From assembly GCA_947446835.1 (NCBI GenBank), contig CANFHS010000069.1, positions 1 through 10,568 on the forward strand: a stretch of 10,568 nucleotides of DNA. Direction: 5' to 3'. Position numbers and translations under genes: made by a program. This document shows positions 1 through 7,200 of the stretch, one piece after another (position 1 is the first letter of the stretch; every line of letters starts with the position of its first letter). The notes beneath the pieces are model-generated. The model was not told the origin of the DNA and made no database searches. It saw only the letters and a list, made by a program, of their open reading frames with translations. This DNA is from Bacteriovoracaceae bacterium. Its GTDB lineage: Bacteria; Bdellovibrionota; UBA1018.

Positions 1-1
1 G

Positions 2-1081
2 ACCCTGAACCAGCTGCTGGTTGAAATGGACGGCTTCGAGTCCAACGAAGGCGTGATCCTCATCGCCGCGACCAACCGTCCGGACGTGCTGGATCCCGCG
101 CTGCTGCGCCCGGGCCGCTTTGACCGCCGCGTGGTGGTTTCGGCTCCGGACGTCAAAGGCCGCGAGGAGATCCTCAAGGTGCACACCCGCCGCACGCCGA
201 TGGCGCAGGACGTGGATCTTCGGGTCATTGCCCGCGGAACCCCGGGCTTCTCGGGAGCCGATCTGGAAAACCTGGTCAACGAGGCTGCCCTGCTTGCCGC
301 TCGCGTGGACAAAAAGTACCTTGAAATGGCCGACTTCGAGCAGGCCAAGGACAAGGTCCTGATGGGCGTCGAGCGCAAGAGCATGGTCATCAGCGACACC
401 GAAAAGCGCACCACGGCCTACCATGAGGCCGGTCACACGCTGGTGGGCAAGTTCCTGGACGGCACCGATCCCATCCACAAGGTGACGATCATCCCGCGCG
501 GCATGGCCCTGGGCGTGACCCAGACCCTGCCCAGCGAGGACCGCGTGTCGCTGACCAAGACGCGTGCCGAGAACAACATCGCCTTCCTGATGGGCGGCCG
601 GATCGCCGAGGAACTGGTGCTGAACCAGAAGACCACGGGTGCCGGCAACGACATCGAGCGCGCCACCGAACTGGCCCGCAAGATGGTCTGCGAATGGGGC
701 ATGAGCGACGTGCTGGGACCCCTCTCCTTTGGGCATAAGGAAGAAGCCATCTTCCTGGGCCGCGAGCTGACCCAGCATCGCGATTATTCGGAGCAGACCG
801 CGCAGACCATCGACCGCGAAGTCCGCGACATCGTGGAGCGAAACTACCGGCGCGCCCGCGAAATCCTGCAGACCAAGCTGGAGATCCTGCACAACCTGGC
901 CAAGGCCCTGCTCGAGTACGAGACGATCGACGGTGCCGAGGTCGAGCTGATCGTGCGCGGCCAGAAGATCGAGCGCAAGGCCCCGACTCCTTCGTCGGAC
1001 ACCCCGCCCACGGCCCAGGCCCCGGTGGGACGTACCGACGCCGCGGGTGGTGGCTCGACTCCGGCGCCGGTACCGGCCTGA
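2..1081 (+). CDS. ftsH: ATP-dependent zinc metalloprotease FtsH, 3' part (5' end outside window)
   Basis: FtsH is the membrane-anchored AAA+ protease that unfolds and degrades membrane and short-lived cytosolic proteins. The frame is open from base 2, and about 359 residues of the C-terminal part are visible. The window opens inside the AAA module just before the second region of homology, with the 'TNRPD' and 'RPGRFDR' motifs that carry the arginine fingers. The AAA lid follows ('GFSGADLENLVNEA'). The peptidase domain has the zinc site HEAGH (H141, E142 and H145 of the visible part, bases 422-436) and the third ligand Asp217 in 'GAGNDIERAT'. The N-terminal membrane segments and Walker A/B motifs lie upstream of the window. 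The last ~35 residues are a Pro/Ala/Thr/Gly-rich low-complexity tail, as FtsH tails often are. The next gene, cdaA, begins 41 nt later; no terminator is visible in the gap. Identification is very secure. Confidence 0.97.
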   Translation, partial: TLNQLLVEMDGFESNEGVILIAATNRPDVLDPALLRPGRFDRRVVVSAPDVKGREEILKVHTRRTPMAQDVDLRVIARGTPGFSGADLENLVNEAALLAARVDKKYLEMADFEQAKDKVLMGVERKSMVISDTEKRTTAYHEAGHTLVGKFLDGTDPIHKVTIIPRGMALGVTQTLPSEDRVSLTKTRAENNIAFLMGGRIAEELVLNQKTTGAGNDIERATELARKMVCEWGMSDVLGPLSFGHKEEAIFLGRELTQHRDYSEQTAQTIDREVRDIVERNYRRAREILQTKLEILHNLAKALLEYETIDGAEVELIVRGQKIERKAPTPSSDTPPTAQAPVGRTDAAGGGSTPAPVPA

Positions 1082-1107
1082 GTTCTTCCGGACGACAGTG
1101 AAACCCT

Positions 1108-1117
1108 GAGGAAAGGA
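1108..1117 (+). promoter_or_regulatory. Ribosome binding site for the GTG start of cdaA
   Basis: The purine run GAGGAAAGGA ends 5 nt before GTG at 1123. It supports this GTG as the start, since the reading frame has no ATG near the expected N-terminus. Confidence 0.6.
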
Positions 1118-1122
1118 CCCTG

Positions 1123-1950
1123 GTGGCGGATCTTCTCTCGAACCTGCAGTCGAGCCTGAGGTGGATCGATCTGCTGGACGTGGGGATCGTGGCGTTCATC
1201 GTGTACCGGATCCTGCTGCTGATCCGGGGCACGCGCGCCATGCAGATGCTGACCGGCCTGGGCATCCTGGGTATCGGGTTCTTCATCTCGTCGACCTTCG
1301 AGCTGTTCACCTTCCACTGGCTGCTGAGCTATTTTTTCGACTACCTGATCCTGATCGTCATCGTGCTGTTCCAGGACGATCTGCGCCGCGCGCTGACCCA
1401 TGTGGGCAAGAACCCGTTCTTCGCCGGGGCCTCGGCCGAGGAAGAACGCGAAATGGTCGACGAGATTGCCCGCGCCGCCACCCGGCTGGCCAAGGAGCGC
1501 CTGGGCGCGCTGATCGTCATCGAGCGTGAGACGGGCCTGAAGAACTTCATCGACACGGGCTCGAAGCTCGACTCCAAGGTCAAGGCCGAGCTCATCTACT
1601 CCATCTTCATCCAGTCTTCGCCCATCCATGACGGCGCGGTGATCATCACCAATGGCCGTCTGGCGGCGGCGGGCTGCTTCCTGCCGCTCTCCAAGGATCC
1701 GAACATCGACAAGCGTTTCGGCACGCGCCACCGCGCGGCCCTGGGCCTGACCGAGGACTCGGACGCCATCGTGGTGCTGGTGTCCGAGGAAGCGGGCGAA
1801 GCCCACCTGGTGAAGAATGGCCGCCTGACCACGAACCTGACCGAGCAGGAGCTGAGGCAAAGCCTGGGCGCGCTTCTGGACCTGCCGCGTGGCCAGGTGA
1901 ATCTGCCGCGCCGCCTGCGCGGGTGGCTCCAGGCAGGCAAGGAAAAGTAG
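1123..1950 (+). CDS. cdaA: Diadenylate cyclase CdaA (membrane-bound c-di-AMP synthase)
   Basis: CdaA makes the second messenger cyclic di-AMP from two ATP at the inner face of the cytoplasmic membrane. The 275-residue length is normal for the family. Three hydrophobic segments lie near residues 18-35, 41-57 and 64-83, followed by the DisA_N cyclase domain (about 100-260). The two signature motifs are intact: DGA (D170-A172, in 'SPIHDGAVII') and RHR (R202-R204, in 'GTRHRAALG'); these hold ATP and metal. The GTG start has a good ribosome binding site. The stop is only 6 nt from cdaR, which is followed by glmM, giving the cdaA-cdaR-glmM trio best known from Firmicutes, where CdaR and GlmM bind and modulate CdaA. 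In that setting c-di-AMP output is tied to potassium/osmotic balance and cell-wall precursor supply. The motifs are seen directly; activity is inferred from the family. Confidence 0.95.
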   Translation: MADLLSNLQSSLRWIDLLDVGIVAFIVYRILLLIRGTRAMQMLTGLGILGIGFFISSTFELFTFHWLLSYFFDYLILIVIVLFQDDLRRALTHVGKNPFFAGASAEEEREMVDEIARAATRLAKERLGALIVIERETGLKNFIDTGSKLDSKVKAELIYSIFIQSSPIHDGAVIITNGRLAAAGCFLPLSKDPNIDKRFGTRHRAALGLTEDSDAIVVLVSEEAGEAHLVKNGRLTTNLTEQELRQSLGALLDLPRGQVNLPRRLRGWLQAGKEK

Positions 1951-1956
1951 GTTCCG

Positions 1957-2868
1957 ATGGTCGAGCGCTTTTGGCACATCCTCACCCAGAACAGCGGCAC
2001 GAAGCTCATTTCGGTGATCATCGCCGTGGTGCTTTGGGTGGTGGTGCTGGGTTCACGCAACGTGGAAGTGGTGAAGGAAGTGCCGCTTGAGATCATCACG
2101 CCCGCCGAGCTGGTGCCCGCCAACGACATCCCCGAAAAGATCGCCTTCCGCCTGTCGGGACCCAAGGCCTTCCTGCGGACCATCCTGGATCGGCATGATG
2201 ATCCGATCCGGGTGAACCTGGCCGGCGGCAAGCCGGGTCTGGTCACCTACCGCTTTTTCTCGGACAACATCCGCGTGCCGATCGGCGTGAAGGTGCTGTC
2301 CATCAATCCCACGGCCATCCTGATCAAGCTGGAATACGTGAAGCGGCGGGATGTGCCGGTGCGCGCGGAGTTCCGCGGCTCGATGGCCGAGGGTTACCGG
2401 TTGGTCAGGGCCGAGCTGAAGCCCCCGGTGGTGCGCATCAAGGGGGCCGAGAGCCGAGTGGACAGTGTCACCGAGGTGCAGACCCTGCCGGTGGAGCTGG
2501 GCTCGGTCAGGCAGTCCATGGAGCGTGAGGTGGGCCTGGACATTGCCCGCCAGGGCGTCCAGGTGGACGGCCCGCTGCCGCGGATCGCGCTCGAGGTGGA
2601 GCCGCTGTCGGCGAATTATCGGATCAAGAACGTGGACATCCGGGTCTTGAGTTCCTATAAATCCAGGGTCGAGGAAAAGACGGTCACCGTGCTGGTTCGC
2701 GCCAACCCGAAAGACCTGAAGAACCTCGACAAGAGCCTGGTTTACGCCGTGGTCGACCTGAGGGGCAAACCCAAGGGCTCGTACCTCGAGCCCGTGAAGG
2801 TCACCCTTCCGGATCACGTGAGCTGGGTGAAGACCATTCCCGAGAAAGTGAACATCACTCTCGACTGA
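1957..2868 (+). CDS. cdaR: CdaR/YbbR-domain protein, CdaA regulator
   Basis: This 303-residue protein has one N-terminal membrane anchor (about residues 16-32, 'KLISVIIAVVLWVVVLG'). The rest is hydrophilic and beta-rich and would lie outside the cytoplasmic membrane. It looks like about three YbbR repeats (roughly 35-127, 130-215 and 223-303), recognisable by recurring 'V.L.G....V' and 'P..V.I.G' strand patterns such as 'PPVVRIKGAESRVDSV'. In Firmicutes, CdaR binds CdaA through the membrane and tunes c-di-AMP production; here the role rests on that homology and on position between cdaA and glmM. Start: ATG 6 nt after the cdaA stop, with the binding site 'AGGAAAAG' inside the end of cdaA. YbbR repeats diverge strongly, so the domain borders are approximate. 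The call is firm from the anchor, the strand pattern and the neighbours together. Confidence 0.87.
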   Translation: MVERFWHILTQNSGTKLISVIIAVVLWVVVLGSRNVEVVKEVPLEIITPAELVPANDIPEKIAFRLSGPKAFLRTILDRHDDPIRVNLAGGKPGLVTYRFFSDNIRVPIGVKVLSINPTAILIKLEYVKRRDVPVRAEFRGSMAEGYRLVRAELKPPVVRIKGAESRVDSVTEVQTLPVELGSVRQSMEREVGLDIARQGVQVDGPLPRIALEVEPLSANYRIKNVDIRVLSSYKSRVEEKTVTVLVRANPKDLKNLDKSLVYAVVDLRGKPKGSYLEPVKVTLPDHVSWVKTIPEKVNITLD

Positions 2869-2879
2869 GGAGTTTCAAG

Positions 2880-4295
2880 ATGGGCAGGCTTTTCGGCACC
2901 GACGGTATCCGGGGACTCGCCAACGAGTTTCCCATGACGGGTGAAATCGCGATGGCGGTAGGCCGCGCGGTGGCCCATGTGCTGAGCCAGCGCACCGGCT
3001 CGGGCCCGCAGACGCGCCTGCGCCCGCTGGAAAGCAACCGCGGTGGCCGCCGCACCAAGATCGTGGTGGGCAAGGACACACGGCTTTCGGGCTACATGAT
3101 CGAGCAGGCGCTGGCCTCGGGCATCTGCTCGATGGGCGCAGACGTGATCCTGATCGGCCCCCTTCCGACGCCCGGCGTGGCCTTTGTCACGCAGAGCATG
3201 CGCGCCGACGCGGGCATCATGATCTCGGCCTCGCACAATCCCTACTACGACAACGGCATCAAGATCTTCTCGGCCGACGGCTACAAGCTGCCGGACGAGA
3301 TGGAAGACGAGATCGACCGCCTGGTCATGACCAAGGAGATCGACAAGTTCCGGCCCACCGCCGACCTGGTCGGCAAGGCCTACCGCATCGACGACGTGCT
3401 GGGCCGCTACCTGGTGTTCCTGAAGGCCCTGTTCCCGCGTGACCTGGACCTGACCGGCGTGCGCATCGCGCTGGACTGCGCCAATGGCGCGGCCTACAAG
3501 GTGGCCCCGCTCGTTTTCGAGGAGCTGGGCGCCGAGGTCATCCGCCGGGGCGTGAGCCCCAACGGCCTGAACATCAACGACCAGTGCGGCGCACTTCACC
3601 CCGAGAGCATTGCCAGCGTGGCGGTGGAATACCGCGCGGACATCGGCATCTCGCTCGATGGCGACGGGGACCGCTGCATCCTTTCGGATGAAAAGGGTGA
3701 GATCGTCGATGGCGACCAGATCATCGGCCTGTGCGCCCTGCAGATGGCCGAGGACCGCACGCTTTCCAAGAACACCGTGGTCACCACTCCCATGTCGAAC
3801 ATCGGCCTGGAGCTCACGCTGCGCGAGAACCAGATTTCCATGATCCGCGCCCAGGTGGGCGACCGCTACGTGGTTGATGCTATGCGCAAGAACGGCTTCA
3901 ACCTGGGCGGTGAACAGTCGGGCCACATCATCTTCCTGGACCAGTCCACCACCGGAGACGGCATTGTGGCCGCCCTGCGCGTGCTGGAAGCCATGAAGCG
4001 CACCGGAAAGCCCCTGTCGGAGCTCAAGAATCGCATCAAGCTTTTCCCGCAAGTCCGCGAAGACATTCGGGTCGCCAAGAAGGAGCCTTTCGAAAGCATC
4101 GCCGAGATCCGGCAGGCCATCGAGGCGGCCCGGAGCGCGCTCCAGGAGCGTGGCCGGGTGTTCGTGCGGTACTCCGGAACCGAAGCCCTGGCCCGCGTGA
4201 TGCTGGAAGGGGAAGATCGTCCGCAGCTGCAGGTCCTGGCTCGCCAGATTTCGCAGGCCATCGAGAAGAACCTGGGTGCGGGAGCGCGCGCGTGA
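2880..4295 (+). CDS. glmM: Phosphoglucosamine mutase GlmM
   Basis: GlmM converts glucosamine-6-phosphate to glucosamine-1-phosphate on the route to UDP-GlcNAc, peptidoglycan and LPS. All four family signatures are present in order: the catalytic phosphoserine loop 'SASHNP' (Ser118), the Mg-binding 'DGDGDR' (260-265), the sugar-binding 'GEQSGH' (344-349) and the phosphate-binding 'RYSGTEALARVM' (from R430). The last deviates from the E. coli RKSGTEP form but keeps R, S, G and T. The N-terminus 'FGTDGIRG' is typical. The protein has 471 residues against about 445 in E. coli. Much of the excess is an extra Arg/Gly/Ser-rich stretch of about 18 residues between the first helix and 'KIVVGKDTRLSG' (about residues 39-57). 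Start ATG has a GAGGAG site 7 nt upstream that overlaps the cdaR stop. The end overlaps pdxJ by 4 bp (GTGA). In other bacteria GlmM can bind CdaA and lower its activity, which fits this neighbourhood. Confidence 0.96.
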   Translation: MGRLFGTDGIRGLANEFPMTGEIAMAVGRAVAHVLSQRTGSGPQTRLRPLESNRGGRRTKIVVGKDTRLSGYMIEQALASGICSMGADVILIGPLPTPGVAFVTQSMRADAGIMISASHNPYYDNGIKIFSADGYKLPDEMEDEIDRLVMTKEIDKFRPTADLVGKAYRIDDVLGRYLVFLKALFPRDLDLTGVRIALDCANGAAYKVAPLVFEELGAEVIRRGVSPNGLNINDQCGALHPESIASVAVEYRADIGISLDGDGDRCILSDEKGEIVDGDQIIGLCALQMAEDRTLSKNTVVTTPMSNIGLELTLRENQISMIRAQVGDRYVVDAMRKNGFNLGGEQSGHIIFLDQSTTGDGIVAALRVLEAMKRTGKPLSELKNRIKLFPQVREDIRVAKKEPFESIAEIRQAIEAARSALQERGRVFVRYSGTEALARVMLEGEDRPQLQVLARQISQAIEKNLGAGARA

Positions 4296-5104
4296 GCCAC
4301 CCCCTTCCCCGTCTGGGCGTGAACATCGACCACATCGCCACCTTGCGCCAGCTGCGCGGTACTCCGTACCCGGACCTGCTGCAGGCCGCGCGCCTGGTGG
4401 AGCAGGGTGGAGGCCAGCAGATCACCGTGCACCTGCGCGAGGATCGGCGCCACATCCAGGACGCCGACGTGAAGTGGTTGAGGGCGAACCTGCAGGTGGC
4501 CCTGAACCTTGAAATGGGCGCCACCGAGGAAATGACGTCGATTGCCCGGAAAATCCGCCCTGCCTGGGCCTGCCTGGTGCCTGAAAAACGCCAGGAGGTG
4601 ACGACCGAAGGGGGGCTGGACCTGAAGAAGGGCAAGAAGCGCATCGGTTCGGTGGTGGAGCGCCTCCAGAAGGCCGGCATCCGCGTCAGCCTGTTCGTGG
4701 AGCCCACGGTCGAAGCCATGCGCCTTTCGGCCGAACTCGGCGCCGACGCGGTGGAGCTGCACACGGGGCGCTACTGCCTGGCCACCCAGGGCGGCGCGAA
4801 CCGAAAGGGCGGTCCCGCCAAGCTCCTGACCGGGGTGGCGCAGGGAACCTTGCCTGCCAAGGCCCGCACCGAATTGAAGCGCATCCGCGCCGCCGCGGAA
4901 GCCTGCCGCGAACTGGGCCTGCATTGCCACGCGGGCCATGGCTTTGACTACGACAACGTCCGACCCGTGGCCGCGCTTCGCGATGCGGTTGGCGTCGAAC
5001 TGATCGAAGAGTACAATATCGGGCATGCCATCGTTTGCCGGGCCGCGCTCGTCGGACTCGAAAGAGCGGTCCGCGAGATGGTTTCGGTCATCGTCGCGCC
5101 CTAG
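4292..5104 (+). CDS. pdxJ: Pyridoxine 5'-phosphate synthase PdxJ
   Basis: PdxJ condenses 1-deoxyxylulose 5-phosphate with 3-amino-1-hydroxyacetone 1-phosphate to pyridoxine 5'-phosphate, the last ring-forming step of DXP-dependent vitamin B6 synthesis in the cytoplasm. Family motifs are clear: 'NIDHIATLRQLRGTPYPD' near the N-terminus, 'HLREDRRHI' (His47), 'NLEM' (Glu74), 'LVPEKRQEVTTEGGLD', 'ELHTGRY' and 'HAGHGF' (His216). His47, Glu74 and His216 match the three catalytic residues of the E. coli enzyme (H45, E72, H193). The start is GTG, overlapping the glmM stop as GTGA and indicating translational coupling. At 270 residues it is longer than E. coli PdxJ (about 243). Most of the excess is about 21 residues after 'ELHTG' (around 163-192, Gly/Lys-rich). 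The product PLP is the cofactor of the cysteine desulfurase further along, but that is a general metabolic link only. Confidence 0.96.
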   Translation: MSHPLPRLGVNIDHIATLRQLRGTPYPDLLQAARLVEQGGGQQITVHLREDRRHIQDADVKWLRANLQVALNLEMGATEEMTSIARKIRPAWACLVPEKRQEVTTEGGLDLKKGKKRIGSVVERLQKAGIRVSLFVEPTVEAMRLSAELGADAVELHTGRYCLATQGGANRKGGPAKLLTGVAQGTLPAKARTELKRIRAAAEACRELGLHCHAGHGFDYDNVRPVAALRDAVGVELIEEYNIGHAIVCRAALVGLERAVREMVSVIVAP

Positions 5105-5131
5105 TCCACCCGTTCCCAGGAGAAAGTCCCC

Positions 5132-6730
5132 ATGCCCACCCCGATCCGGATCACCACCGCCAGCGAGATGCGCGAGCTGGACCGTATTGCCGAGCATGAA
5201 TACGGGATCGAAGCCCAGATCCTGATGGAAAACGCGGGTCGTGCCGCGGTCCAGGTGCTGCTGGAAAAGTTCCCGACCGCGGGCAAGGACACCGAGATCC
5301 TGGTGTTCGCAGGCAAGGGCAACAACGCGGGTGACGCGTTCGTGGTGGCCCGCCGGCTGATGGGCCTGGAGCGCCGGGTCCGCGTCTTCCACCTGGTCGA
5401 CGAAAAGAGCTACAAGGGCGCCGTCCTCAAGAATTTCCAGATCCTCAAGAAGATGAAGGCCAAGATGAGCCACGTCGAGACGGCGGCCGATCTGGAGTCG
5501 TTCTTCTCGAGTTCGCCTGGCCCCTTCACGGTGGTCGATGGGATCCTGGGCACGGGCCTGAAGGGCAACCTTGAGGGGGTGTTCTACGACATCGTCGAGA
5601 TGATCAATCGCCAGCACGCGCGCGAAGTGATCGCCCTGGACATCCCGACGGGCGTGAGCGGCGACACGGGCCTGGTGCACGGCACCTCGATCCAGGCTTC
5701 GCTGACGGTCAGCTTCGGTTTCCCAAAGCTCGGCCACTTCCTGCCCCCCGCGGCCAGCCGCCGCGGCGAGCTGGTCAACGTGGACATCTCGCTGCCCCCG
5801 CGCTTCCGGCGGGAAGGCGACAAGTTCCTGGTCATCCGCGAGCCGCTCGCGCAGCTGCTGCAGGAGCGCGACCGTTACGGCCACAAGAACTCGTTCGGCC
5901 ACACGGTGCTGGTGGGTGGTAGCCCCGGACGCCTGGGCGCCATCGCCATGGCCGCGCGCGCTTGCCATCGCATCGGCACGGGTCTGGTGACGGTGATGAC
6001 CTGGGAAGATTCGATCGACGCGCTCCTGATCAAGCTTCCCGACGAAACGATGGCTTCGCCGCTCAAGGTGTCGGGCCCGGATTTCGAGACCTACAAGCGC
6101 CAGATGGCCAGCTACTCGAGTGCCGTGATCGGCCCCGGCCTGGGCATGCGCCCCGAAGGTCGCAGGCTGCTCGAGGAAATGATTCCCGCTTACCCGCACC
6201 CCATGGTGCTGGACGCCGATGCCCTGAACCTGATCGGCGACCACGGCCTGCACGACCTGCTGCTGAAGCGCCGCGCGCCCACGGTGCTCACGCCTCACCC
6301 CGGCGAAATGGCGCGGCTGCTTGGGGTTTCGAAGGACGAGGTCGTGGCCGATCCGGTGGCCGCGGTCAAGGCGGCGGTCCGCAAGACCCACTCCATCGTG
6401 CTGCTGAAGGGAGCCGCCACATTGGTGGGTTCACTGGACGATCAGCTCTACCTGAATCATTACCCGAACGACGGAATGGCCACGGCAGGCTCGGGCGACG
6501 TGCTGGCCGGCATGATCGGCGGCCTCCTGGGCCAGCGCATGGATCCGTTCCAGGCCACGCTGCTGGGCATCTACCTGCACAGCCTGGCTGGCGACCACGC
6601 AGCCCAGCTGCGCGGTCACCGCAGCATGACGGCTCCCGACATCATCGAGAACATCCACAATGCCTTCAAGGACATCAAAACGCCCCGCGCCCCGACTCTC
6701 CCCGTGGAGGGACGAGCCCACCTGCTCTGA
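5132..6730 (+). CDS. nnr: Bifunctional NAD(P)HX epimerase / ADP-dependent NAD(P)HX dehydratase
   Basis: This 532-residue fusion repairs hydrated, inactive NADH and NADPH. The N-terminal YjeF_N domain (about 1-225) interconverts the R and S hydrates and shows 'ILMENAGRAA', 'GKGNNAGDAF' (61-70), 'VDGILGTGL' (135-143) and 'LDIPTGVSGDTG' (169-180). The C-terminal ribokinase-like domain (about 245-525) dehydrates the S form using ADP. Its motifs are 'VGGSPGRLGA' (261-270), 'GPGLG' (334-338), 'LDADALN' (360-366), 'LTPHPGEM' (386-393), 'LLKGAATLV' and the anion-hole 'AGSGD' with Asp456. In the epimerase loop the usual GNNGGDG reads GNNAGDA, keeping the Asn-Asn and Asp. Start ATG has an AGGAGA site 8 nt upstream, 27 nt after the pdxJ stop. 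Fusion of the two activities is usual in bacteria. No acpS gene separates it from pdxJ, unlike many proteobacterial clusters. Confidence 0.95.
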   Translation: MPTPIRITTASEMRELDRIAEHEYGIEAQILMENAGRAAVQVLLEKFPTAGKDTEILVFAGKGNNAGDAFVVARRLMGLERRVRVFHLVDEKSYKGAVLKNFQILKKMKAKMSHVETAADLESFFSSSPGPFTVVDGILGTGLKGNLEGVFYDIVEMINRQHAREVIALDIPTGVSGDTGLVHGTSIQASLTVSFGFPKLGHFLPPAASRRGELVNVDISLPPRFRREGDKFLVIREPLAQLLQERDRYGHKNSFGHTVLVGGSPGRLGAIAMAARACHRIGTGLVTVMTWEDSIDALLIKLPDETMASPLKVSGPDFETYKRQMASYSSAVIGPGLGMRPEGRRLLEEMIPAYPHPMVLDADALNLIGDHGLHDLLLKRRAPTVLTPHPGEMARLLGVSKDEVVADPVAAVKAAVRKTHSIVLLKGAATLVGSLDDQLYLNHYPNDGMATAGSGDVLAGMIGGLLGQRMDPFQATLLGIYLHSLAGDHAAQLRGHRSMTAPDIIENIHNAFKDIKTPRAPTLPVEGRAHLL

Positions 6731-7169
6731 AGCGGTCCTCTGCCGGATCGCAGTGGACCTTGCCCGCGAGCTGGGCCCGGGAGACCGGGTGCTGCTGGAG
6801 GGTCCCATGGGCGTGGGCAAATCCACCTTTGCGCGCGCGCTGATCGAGGCGCTCGGGGTGGAGCAGCCGCCCGAGGGGAGTCCCACCTTTGCCATTGCCC
6901 ACGAGTACAGCGGCGCCGCTGGCCGGGTGGTGCACATCGACTTTTACCGCCTGCGGAGCGAGGACGAGATCGAAGACGCGGGCATTGCCGAGTACTTCAG
7001 CGGCGGCTCGGGCGTCCGGGTCATTGCCGAATGGACTTCGATGTTCCCGGAGTTCCAGAAGGCGATCTCCGCGCCCGGACCGGGCTTTCGCACGTGGTGG
7101 GTGACGCTGGCCTTTGCCGAAGGCGACGCGTCCGCGCGCGCGTTGGCCATTGCCAGCGCCTCGGGCTGA
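6660..7169 (+). CDS. tsaE: tRNA threonylcarbamoyladenosine synthesis ATPase TsaE
   Basis: TsaE is the small P-loop ATPase that works with TsaB, TsaD and TsaC to make t6A at position 37 of ANN-decoding tRNAs. Seen in the sequence: Walker A 'GPMGVGKST' (48-56), 'SPTF' (74-77), the 'HIDFYRL' strand with Asp94, and the 'EW' pair (Glu124-Trp125), all in family order. It is 169 residues from the ATG at 6660. That start lies inside nnr and gives a 71-bp overlap, and its upstream GAGA is a weak ribosome site. The only other in-frame start before the P-loop is GTG at 6753, which would lose the conserved N-terminal segment ('TCSEAVLCRIAVDLA'). I therefore keep ATG 6660, though residues 1-20 look unconserved. 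It ends the left operon and runs convergently into the minus-strand gene 19 nt later. Confidence 0.9.
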   Translation: MPSRTSKRPAPRLSPWRDEPTCSEAVLCRIAVDLARELGPGDRVLLEGPMGVGKSTFARALIEALGVEQPPEGSPTFAIAHEYSGAAGRVVHIDFYRLRSEDEIEDAGIAEYFSGGSGVRVIAEWTSMFPEFQKAISAPGPGFRTWWVTLAFAEGDASARALAIASASG

Positions 7170-7177
7170 AGTTCCTT

Positions 7178-7200
7178 CGCGCCACCCCTCAGGCGGCGCG
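7178..7200. terminator. Weak GC hairpin between convergent genes
   Basis: CGCGCC (7178-7183) can pair with GGCGCG (7195-7200) around an 11-nt loop, in the short space where tsaE and the minus-strand gene converge. The right arm lies inside the end of the minus-strand gene. There is no T-run on either strand, so it is not a standard intrinsic terminator. It may act on both strands or be chance in GC-rich DNA. Confidence 0.2.

Noticed and set aside
844..1977. 377-codon minus-strand frame opposite the end of ftsH and all of cdaA
   Set aside because: The composition (Gln, Arg, Asp repeats) is typical of antisense translation, and the plus strand carries CdaA with intact DGA and RHR motifs.
3866..6391. 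841-codon open frame on the minus strand across glmM, pdxJ and nnr
   Set aside because: It is a shadow of high-GC coding DNA: antisense frames lack stops there. Its translation is rich in His, Arg, Gln and Gly, has no family motif, and lies opposite three well-identified enzymes.
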